This document shows, one piece after another, positions 1-5,237 of a DNA stretch of 5,969 nt. The stretch covers positions 1 to 5,969 of the forward strand of contig DUUG01000067.1 in the NCBI GenBank assembly GCA_012841675.1, written 5' to 3'. The position numbers and the translations under genes are program-made. Each line of letters begins with the position of its first letter. The first letter of the stretch is position 1. The notes beneath the pieces were generated by a model. That model saw only the letters and a list, made by a program, of their open reading frames with translations. It was not told where the DNA came from and ran no database searches. The stretch is from Clostridiales bacterium. Its GTDB lineage: Bacteria > Bacillota > Clostridia > Oscillospirales > QAMX01.

Positions 1-685
1 CGTCTAAATAGACAGCGCCGTGGTAGAGGTAGTTTCCGTCAAGAAAATGTTGGGTAACAGCAAAATCATCGTATTCGGCAATGACGGTCACATCGTTGTT
101 TACCCGCTTTGCCGTTACCGTCTTAACGTCATACCCAAACACCGCAAAGGACGCTTCCGCCAAATGGGGCGCATAGAAGTAAAACCCGCTATAAGGGTTC
201 TCCATGTTCAGTGGCGCCGTCATGGTTCCGCCGCGGACCCGTTTTTCTCCCCGAACAGCAGAAGCCAGCTCCTCCACCGCGGGGGCAAGCTTCACCGTAG
301 AGCCGCCGCAAACCGGCACACCCTTTTCCTTGGCAAGGCACGCCAAAGCAAGGGCATCTTCCGCGGAAACCGTCACCGGCTTGTCGATAAACAATGGGAT
401 GTTTGCTTCAATAAAAGGCTTTGCCATCTCTAAATGGAATTTCCCGTCCCGGGTGGTGATCATCACAGCGTCCACCTGGCCGAGCATATCTTCCGGTTTT
501 TCCGCCAAAAGCGCAAGACCAAAGCGGTCATACACCTTTTTGTTTTCCTCCGGGTAGTGGCCGCCAATGGCCGTCACTGTATAACCAGGCCAGCGGTAAG
601 CGCCGTTTTCGTCCGGCGTGTTAAACAGGTCTGAAAAAGCTACGGCATGGCTGTTCTCCGCGCCGATGATTCCAATTCGAAACAT
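1..685 (-). CDS. Gfo/Idh/MocA family oxidoreductase, atypical subgroup (3' end cut by window edge)
   Basis: Only the first 228 residues are present; the frame stays open to the left edge, so the C-terminal part is missing (family members are usually about 330-400 residues). The N-terminus is a Rossmann strand-turn, FRIGIIGAENSHA (residues 2-14). A second conserved element, IDKPVTV (100-106), carries the family lysine K102 in a DKP context rather than the commoner EKP. Around 171-190, YAPHLAEASFAVFG fits the substrate-side helix with H174 and E177. These enzymes normally oxidise or reduce a hydroxyl/keto group of a sugar or cyclitol with NAD(P) in the cytosol. The ATG at 685 has a strong ribosome binding site and lies 10 bp after the amidohydrolase stop, so it is probably translationally coupled. 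The usual GxGxxG/A glycine pattern is replaced by GAENSH, which marks a distinct subgroup; the substrate is unknown. Family assignment is firm, specific function is not. Confidence 0.85.
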   Translation of the reverse strand, partial: MFRIGIIGAENSHAVAFSDLFNTPDENGAYRWPGYTVTAIGGHYPEENKKVYDRFGLALLAEKPEDMLGQVDAVMITTRDGKFHLEMAKPFIEANIPLFIDKPVTVSAEDALALACLAKEKGVPVCGGSTVKLAPAVEELASAVRGEKRVRGGTMTAPLNMENPYSGFYFYAPHLAEASFAVFGYDVKTVTAKRVNNDVTVIAEYDDFAVTQHFLDGNYLYHGAVYLD

Positions 686-689
686 ATTA

Positions 690-697
690 CCCCTCCT
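690..697 (-). promoter_or_regulatory. Ribosome binding site of the atypical oxidoreductase, overlapping the preceding stop
   Basis: On the minus strand the sequence reads TAGGAGGGGTAATATG. GGAGG sits 6 nt before the ATG at 685, and the first G of that motif is the last base of the amidohydrolase TAG stop. Terminating ribosomes would be placed directly on this initiation site, which suggests translational coupling. It also fixes the start codon of the downstream gene. Confidence 0.85.
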
Positions 698-1565
698 AGT
701 CTAGCGGCACAAGCCGCAGCGCATTTTTGTAGTAGATTTTATCCAGCACGTCTTTTGGCAAATTAAGGCTATTGAGCAGCTCTTGATGTTTGTTGTCGAA
801 ATAATCCCTTGCATAGAGAACACGGTCTTGATAGGTGATTAAAAACTGCCGGGTGAAGTTTAGATCCCTTGCCAAGGCGTTATGGCCGCTTCCGGCGGAG
901 ATATCGCAGTAGAGGTTCTTATGTTTTTCCATAAACTGCACTAATTTCCCACCCGGAAGAACAGGGCCCTTCGGGTAGCTCTCCGTTTCGGCCTTGTCAT
1001 CGCCGGAAATATACCCCCAAAAGGCAGGGGCATGGCCTAGGAAAATGGTTTCCGGGCAGGCGGCCAAAGCACGGCCAAAGGCCTCCATTCCCCCGCCGTA
1101 CCACCAGTTGGGCCTGGGATATTTGCGTCCGGAAGCGGACGGTTTTTCATTGTCCAAATGCACCGTAACGGGCATGCCATGCTCGCCGCATACGCGGAAA
1201 AAGCGAATGGCGTCTAAGTTGTCAAGCATCATGCGAAGCTTCACTTCGCCGCAAACCTTCACGCCGTAAATATCCTTGGCGGCCAGAAGCTGGTCAATAG
1301 CCTCCGGCCGACGGGGGTCGGGCGCATAGCCGAGGACAAATTTTTCCGGCGCCCGCTCCTTATACGCCAAACAGCGGGCAAAAGGGATGGGGCCATTAGG
1401 CCCCGCCTCCGGCATCAGATGGGTCTGATGGGGATCCCATTCGTCTTGAGGTGCTTCCCAGCTTAAAAGCCATGTGACGTCTATATTATTTTCTTCCATG
1501 TTTTTTAGGAAGCGATCCAGATTCACGCCGTGCCAGTCGGGGTGGTTGTGCGCATCAATAATCAT
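696..1565 (-). CDS. Amidohydrolase-2 family metal-dependent hydrolase (TIM barrel)
   Basis: A 289-residue protein, a normal size for amidohydrolase-2 (ACMSD-like) enzymes. It begins with a beta-strand ending in the metal-binding H-x-H motif, MIIDAHNH (H6, H8). Further likely metal or active-site residues are H136 in VTVHLD, H178 in IFLGHAP and D254 in YARDYFD. The C-terminus NALRLVP (281-287) is the usual helix ending of the family. Members hydrolyse lactones, amides or esters, or decarboxylate, in the cytosol using one divalent metal. Here the substrate is probably a product of the neighbouring dehydrogenases and aminotransferases; this is inference. The ATG at 1565 is preferred over the in-frame TTG at 1583: it has AGGGGG 6 nt upstream, puts HxH at the expected distance from the N-terminus, and removes an 8-bp overlap with the preceding gene. 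There is no signal peptide. A sugar-lactonase role or a non-hydrolytic decarboxylase role cannot be separated from sequence alone. Confidence 0.87.
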   Translation of the reverse strand: MIIDAHNHPDWHGVNLDRFLKNMEENNIDVTWLLSWEAPQDEWDPHQTHLMPEAGPNGPIPFARCLAYKERAPEKFVLGYAPDPRRPEAIDQLLAAKDIYGVKVCGEVKLRMMLDNLDAIRFFRVCGEHGMPVTVHLDNEKPSASGRKYPRPNWWYGGGMEAFGRALAACPETIFLGHAPAFWGYISGDDKAETESYPKGPVLPGGKLVQFMEKHKNLYCDISAGSGHNALARDLNFTRQFLITYQDRVLYARDYFDNKHQELLNSLNLPKDVLDKIYYKNALRLVPLD

Positions 1566-1571
1566 GCCCTT

Positions 1572-1577
1572 CCCCCT
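1572..1577 (-). promoter_or_regulatory. Ribosome binding site deciding the amidohydrolase start
   Basis: Minus strand TAGGGGGAAGGGCATG: AGGGGG lies 6 nt before the ATG at 1565, and its AG belongs to the TAG stop of the preceding aminotransferase (1578-1576). A start at the TTG at 1583 would lie upstream of this site and leave it unused, so the shorter protein is favoured. Confidence 0.75.
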
Positions 1578-2859
1578 ATACAAGGTTAATGCTTCGGCCG
1601 GAAGCAGCTTCTACCTTGACGGCTTTTTCCTGTTCAACTTCTAAAAGCAAATCTGCGTTTTCGATTACCTTCCCGTAGGCTTCCGCATACTCTAAAACAT
1701 CGCTTTCCGTCGCCGTTTCGAACCTAGGCGCCGCAAAGAAAGCCGTCCTTGCCAATAGTTCTGTAACAGGCAGAGAAGCATCGCTTCGATACGTGCCATG
1801 CCCGAAGGGGTTTTCGCCGTTAAACAGCGGCGCCTGATGTAACCGGCCATAGCCGCAAACGCCGCAGGAAACGCCCTCGGCGGAAAGTGCCTTTAAGAAG
1901 CTGCCAATAGAAAGACCGCCTAGTTTTTCCGGCAAGTAGCGCATGTAGTGGTAGGCATACACGCGGTTTGCGCCTTCCGGCACGGTCTGCGGTTCGATAC
2001 AGGCAAACTCAGATAACTGTTCATCCAGCAAGCGGCCCAGCCGGTTTCTTACTTCGTTCCATTGATCCAGATGGTCTAGCGCCGTGTCAGCCAATACCAT
2101 GGCCATGGGGTTGGGACGGTACTTGAATCCGAACCCGGTCAAGGCGTATTTTCGGTAGGGCGAATCCTCGGGCAGGGTGTGCAGCCGCTCATAGTGGCCC
2201 ACGGCCATTGCCCGCTCGTAGTATTTTGGATTGTTGGTGGCAAACATGCCGCCCTCCCCCGCCGGCATGAGCTTGGAACCTTGCAGGGAATAACAGCCGA
2301 TGTCGGCCATAGCGCCTGCCTTTTTCCCTTTGTAGGTGGCTCCGTGGGCATGGGAAGCATCCTCGATAACCGGGATGTTAAATTTCGTGGCAAGGGCCAA
2401 AATCGAATCCATATCACAGGGGGTGCCCCAGGTGTGGACAACGATAATGGCTTTTGTTTTCGGCGTAATTTTGGCGACAATGGTTTCCGCCGTCATTAAG
2501 TGGGAGGAAAGGTCAACATCGGCGAAAACGGGAACCGCACCTAAAGATACCATGGGAGCCACCGTCGCCCAATACGTAAACGAAGGCACAATGACCTCGT
2601 CCCCCGGGCCTACTCCCGCCGCAACCAGCGCCATATGCAGCGTTGCTGTGCCGTTGGTCGCTCCGATTACATGAGAAACTCCCATATAGTCGGCGAACTT
2701 CTTTTCAAACTGGGCCACTTCCGGGGCAAGGGATATGTTGCCGGCCCGAAGAAGCCTTTCTACCTTTGCATACGCCTCCGGTGCCACAATGGGCGCCGCG
2801 TAGGCAGACGCACTTTTGGAAACAGCTTTTTCCCCTCCGAACAATGCAAGCTTTGCCAT
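1576..2859 (-). CDS. DegT/DnrJ/EryC1/StrS family PLP-dependent aminotransferase (first paralogue, AHBA/inosose-aminotransferase-like)
   Basis: A 427-residue cytosolic fold-type I enzyme that would transfer an amino group, typically from glutamate or glutamine, to a keto-sugar or keto-cyclitol, or run in reverse. The N-terminus LALFGGEKAV (4-13) has the style of aminocyclitol and AHBA-type members. NGTATLH (69-75) is the PLP-phosphate loop, FTYW (94-97) holds the ring-stacking aromatic, and VIEDASHAHGA (164-174) supplies D167, which pairs with the pyridine nitrogen. The Schiff-base lysine is K196 in SLQGSKLMPAGEGG. H170 stands where many relatives have glutamine. The loop FKYRPNP (245-251) matches the region where the partner subunit contacts PLP, with K246 where many relatives have asparagine. 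The last ~25 residues form a charged tail beyond the usual fold. The start has AGGAGG 7 nt upstream, 11 bp after the oxidoreductase stop. It is strongly diverged from the other aminotransferase here, so it is not a recent copy. The family is certain; the substrate is not known. Confidence 0.92.
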   Translation of the reverse strand: MAKLALFGGEKAVSKSASAYAAPIVAPEAYAKVERLLRAGNISLAPEVAQFEKKFADYMGVSHVIGATNGTATLHMALVAAGVGPGDEVIVPSFTYWATVAPMVSLGAVPVFADVDLSSHLMTAETIVAKITPKTKAIIVVHTWGTPCDMDSILALATKFNIPVIEDASHAHGATYKGKKAGAMADIGCYSLQGSKLMPAGEGGMFATNNPKYYERAMAVGHYERLHTLPEDSPYRKYALTGFGFKYRPNPMAMVLADTALDHLDQWNEVRNRLGRLLDEQLSEFACIEPQTVPEGANRVYAYHYMRYLPEKLGGLSIGSFLKALSAEGVSCGVCGYGRLHQAPLFNGENPFGHGTYRSDASLPVTELLARTAFFAAPRFETATESDVLEYAEAYGKVIENADLLLEVEQEKAVKVEAASGRSINLV

Positions 2860-2866
2860 ACGAATT

Positions 2867-2872
2867 CCTCCT
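2867..2872 (-). promoter_or_regulatory. Ribosome binding site of the first-paralogue aminotransferase, overlapping the preceding stop
   Basis: Minus strand TAGGAGGAATTCGTATG: a perfect AGGAGG lies 7 nt before the ATG at 2859. The TAG stop of the oxidoreductase (2873-2871) supplies its first two bases, the same arrangement as at the next two junctions downstream. Confidence 0.85.
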
Positions 2873-3926
2873 AGATCTTGATGATCTGGCCCGTTTGGGC
2901 CGATTGATAGACGGAATAAATGAGTTCCACCGCACGTTTTCCCTCTTTGGCATCCAGCATCACCGGCGTGCCGGTGCGCACTGCTAAAACCATATCCTCC
3001 ATGTGCCGCTGGTGTCCGGCAGCCGAAATGGCAGCCGGATTCCGGTGCCCGCCCTGATTTCCGCTTGGCAAATCAGGCGCTGGCGCATCCAGATCCCAGC
3101 AAACTATGCAATCCTCCTCTAAAAGAACACTACCTTCCGTGCCGTACAGAGCAAGCCGCCGCCGATACCCGGGCAAGGGCGATGTGGCCGCCAGGATGGT
3201 GCCTACGGCGCCGCCTGCAAAGGAAACGACGGCAACGGCTGTGTCTTCCGTTTCGATGGGGTGTGCCAATGTCCGGCAGAAGGCCCCCACCGATTCTGCC
3301 CGCCCCATCCAATGCAAAAGAATGTCAACCCCGTGAATTCCCTGATTCATAAGCGCGCCGCCCCCATCCATGGCCCATGTGCCGCGCCAAGGCGAGTTTT
3401 CATAGTAGCTTCTATCCCGATGGTACGGCATGGAAACCTCACCGCAGACGAGTCTCCCAAAACAGCCCATATGGACGGCCTGCTTGACGGCTTCAATAGC
3501 CGGGGAAAACCGAAGCTGCGATACCACCGAGCAAATTTTACCGCTTTTTTCCGCCGCGGCAATGACATGGTCGCAATCCGCCGGGTTAAGGGCCAACGGC
3601 TTTTCCACAAGTACGTGTTTCCCATGCAAAAGCGCTTCCGCCGCTTGTGTCGCGTGCAAGCCGCTAGGCGTGCAAAGGCAGAGAACTTCGATACGCTCAT
3701 CCTCTAAAAGCGCCTGCCATGAAGAAACGACGCGCAGGGGCTTAGTAGCGGGGTTTTCCTTTTGAAAATTGTCTGCAAAGGCTTGCGCCCGGGCAGTATC
3801 AGAGTCAAAAACGGCTACAAGTTCGGCATAATCCGTATGCATCAAAGCCGTGGCATGAATTTTGGCGGCCGTTCCGCTGCCGACGATGGCAAATGTCACG
3901 GAGGCAAATGTCACGGGCGTGTACAT
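2871..3926 (-). CDS. Gfo/Idh/MocA family NAD(P)-dependent oxidoreductase (typical subgroup)
   Basis: A 351-residue, full-length member. The Rossmann nucleotide-binding loop is AIVGSGTAAKIHA (13-25, GxGxxA). CTPSGLHA (85-92) and VEKPLAL (107-113) follow, with the conserved EKP lysine K109. The substrate-domain signature GGGALMNQGIHGVD (188-201) carries H198 and D201, which with K109 form the usual catalytic group. Such enzymes oxidise a sugar or cyclitol hydroxyl to a ketone or the reverse, in the cytosol. Lying between two aminotransferase genes, it could make the keto substrate for one of them, as NtdC does for NtdA; this is inference. The ATG at 3926 has AAAGGAG 7 nt upstream and follows the preceding stop by 18 bp. 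The N-terminus is odd: VTFAS-VTFAI is a five-residue tandem duplication from a 15-bp repeat, adding residues before the first beta-strand. All catalytic residues are intact, so it should be functional. Substrate unknown. Confidence 0.92.
   Translation of the reverse strand: MYTPVTFASVTFAIVGSGTAAKIHATALMHTDYAELVAVFDSDTARAQAFADNFQKENPATKPLRVVSSWQALLEDERIEVLCLCTPSGLHATQAAEALLHGKHVLVEKPLALNPADCDHVIAAAEKSGKICSVVSQLRFSPAIEAVKQAVHMGCFGRLVCGEVSMPYHRDRSYYENSPWRGTWAMDGGGALMNQGIHGVDILLHWMGRAESVGAFCRTLAHPIETEDTAVAVVSFAGGAVGTILAATSPLPGYRRRLALYGTEGSVLLEEDCIVCWDLDAPAPDLPSGNQGGHRNPAAISAAGHQRHMEDMVLAVRTGTPVMLDAKEGKRAVELIYSVYQSAQTGQIIKI
3888..3916. repeat. 14-bp tandem direct repeat (15-bp period) at the 5' end of the oxidoreductase gene
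   Basis: GGCAAATGTCACGG occurs at 3888-3901 and again, identically, at 3903-3916 on the plus strand, separated by one base. The period of 15 keeps the reading frame and encodes the repeated pentapeptide VTFAS/VTFAI. It looks like a replication-slippage duplication. Confidence 0.9.
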
Positions 3927-3933
3927 ATACCGG

Positions 3934-3940
3934 CTCCTTT
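3934..3940 (-). promoter_or_regulatory. Ribosome binding site of the typical oxidoreductase
   Basis: Minus strand AAAGGAG followed by 7 nt and the ATG at 3926. It lies wholly inside the 18-bp gap after the aminotransferase TAA stop. It supports this ATG over the in-frame GTG codons (residues 5 and 10) in the repeated segment, neither of which has a comparable site. Confidence 0.8.
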
Positions 3941-3944
3941 ATCG

Positions 3945-5213
3945 TTACTTTGCATAAGCATGGCAAACCTTGCGGATGGCGTTTGCTGCCTCTTTTGCGT
4001 TGACCTTTGTCCACCCTTCATGGGGATACAAAATCACCGTATCATGCATGGCTTTGCAGGCGTTAGGCGTGTCGGCCAGCGTAAACACCTTTTCCCGGTC
4101 TCCCGTATACAAAGGCGAAGCCCAGGGGTAGCCGCTTTCGCCGAAAACGTTGCGGTTCGGGTACCACTCATATGTAAACGGAAGCGCATATTCACCGGAA
4201 TTGCCTAAGCCTTCTGCCGAAAGCGCGGCACAGAATGTTCTCTTATCGCAGGAAAGCTTCTCAAAATCCAGCAAAAGCCGGAAAAACCAATAGGAAGACT
4301 CGGCACCTTCGGGAAGCGGAATCGGGCGCACCATAGGTAAATCGGCGAGATTTGCCATAATCTCGTTTGCTACCGCCCGCCGGCCGTTGGCTATAACCTG
4401 TATCTTTTTAATCTGTTCCCGCCCGATGGCGCAGTGGATGGAATCCATATTAAAGTTAAGCGAAGCAACACAGTTGCTAGCACCGCTTGGCAGCCCAAAG
4501 GGCTTGCCTCGGTCGGAATGCTGGCGGATTTTCCAATACAGGGCCTCGTTTTGCGTATACACCATGCCGCCCTGGCCGCCCGTGCAGACGTGCTTGCTGT
4601 ACATGAAAGAAAACGCGGCAATATCTCCAAACGTGCCGACTGCTTGACCGTTGCTATGAGCGCCGTGGGCCTGGGCACAGTCTTCAACGACATAAATACC
4701 CTTTTCTTTCGCAAAACGGCAGATGCACTCCATATCCGCCGGCTCGCCGGCAATATGGGTTGCCAAAATGGCGGAGGTTCGTTCGGTGGTTAGTGCTTCT
4801 ATGCTTTCCAGACTCATGTTAAAGCTTCCGGGGCTCGTATCGGCCACAACGGGAATACAGTTGGCCATGACAACGGACATAATGCCGCCCGGATCCGTAA
4901 ATGGCGGAACGATTACTTCCGAAAACGCCGGGAGCTCTAGGGCACGCAGGGCCACAAAAACTGCCGTGCTTCCGCTGTTGACAGCGTCGGCATAGCCTTT
5001 TCGGTCGGATAGTAAGGCGGCAAACTCCTCACAGAAGGCTTCCTCTTCGCTACCACCATAGGTAGGCGCCGTACCGGCTGCAATCGCTTCATCCAGCACG
5101 CGAATACAGGCGGCTTTTTCCGCCTCGGTAAAATGGTGCCGGGCAGGGATCGGGGTTTGTATAGCTTTCGGCCCGCCGTTGACGGCGAGTATGGCTTTTG
5201 CTTTTTCTGACAT
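3945..5213 (-). CDS. DegT/DnrJ/EryC1/StrS family PLP-dependent aminotransferase (second paralogue)
   Basis: A 422-residue fold-type I enzyme, normal length for the family. The N-terminus LAVNGGPKAIQTPIP (9-23) is of the sugar/cyclitol aminotransferase type. NSGSTAV (79-85) is the PLP-phosphate loop, FTDPGG (105-110) follows the core strand, and VVEDCAQAHGA (175-185) gives D178 and Q181 for PLP binding. The Schiff-base lysine is K207 in FSFMYSKHVCTGGQGG, with Q214 where relatives often have glutamate in GEGG. The partner-subunit loop reads LNFNMDSIH (252-260), with N255 where relatives usually carry arginine (NxRM). Expected role: amination of a keto-sugar or keto-cyclitol, or its reversal, in the cytosol. 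The start has AGGAGG 7 nt upstream. The gene lies 24 bp after the cysteine-rich gene and 18 bp before the oxidoreductase that could supply its substrate. It differs from the other aminotransferase in its phosphate loop, PLP-contact residues and C-terminal half, so the two probably act on different positions or substrates. Confidence 0.92.
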   Translation of the reverse strand: MSEKAKAILAVNGGPKAIQTPIPARHHFTEAEKAACIRVLDEAIAAGTAPTYGGSEEEAFCEEFAALLSDRKGYADAVNSGSTAVFVALRALELPAFSEVIVPPFTDPGGIMSVVMANCIPVVADTSPGSFNMSLESIEALTTERTSAILATHIAGEPADMECICRFAKEKGIYVVEDCAQAHGAHSNGQAVGTFGDIAAFSFMYSKHVCTGGQGGMVYTQNEALYWKIRQHSDRGKPFGLPSGASNCVASLNFNMDSIHCAIGREQIKKIQVIANGRRAVANEIMANLADLPMVRPIPLPEGAESSYWFFRLLLDFEKLSCDKRTFCAALSAEGLGNSGEYALPFTYEWYPNRNVFGESGYPWASPLYTGDREKVFTLADTPNACKAMHDTVILYPHEGWTKVNAKEAANAIRKVCHAYAK

Positions 5214-5220
5214 GGGGATC

Positions 5221-5226
5221 CCTCCT
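5221..5226 (-). promoter_or_regulatory. Ribosome binding site of the second-paralogue aminotransferase
   Basis: Minus strand TAGGAGGGATCCCCATG: AGGAGG lies 7 nt before the ATG at 5213, inside the 24-bp gap after the TAA stop of the cysteine-rich gene. Its 3' end overlaps a short GGGATCCC palindrome that is probably chance. Confidence 0.8.
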
Positions 5227-5237
5227 AAATATTTCGT

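Noticed and set aside
20..634. Overlapping plus-strand frames of 66-137 codons at the left end
   Set aside because: They are antisense to the truncated oxidoreductase, whose conserved motifs run continuously from 685 to the left edge. The compositions (Arg/His/Ser-rich) are typical of shadow frames.
3261..3707. Plus-strand open frame of 148 codons inside the typical oxidoreductase gene
   Set aside because: It lies entirely antisense to a conserved gene, has a low-complexity basic composition, no recognisable domain and no strong ribosome binding site. It is a shadow of the real reading frame.
3762..4208. Plus-strand 148-codon frame spanning the oxidoreductase/aminotransferase junction
   Set aside because: It is antisense to two well-supported genes and across their ribosome binding site, with no family resemblance.
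5214..5234. Short palindromes GGGATCCC and AAATATTT in the 24-bp gap, as a possible operator or terminator
   Set aside because: Each is only 8 bp, they are unrelated to each other, with no stem-loop plus T-run. The gap is fully used by a stop codon and a ribosome binding site.
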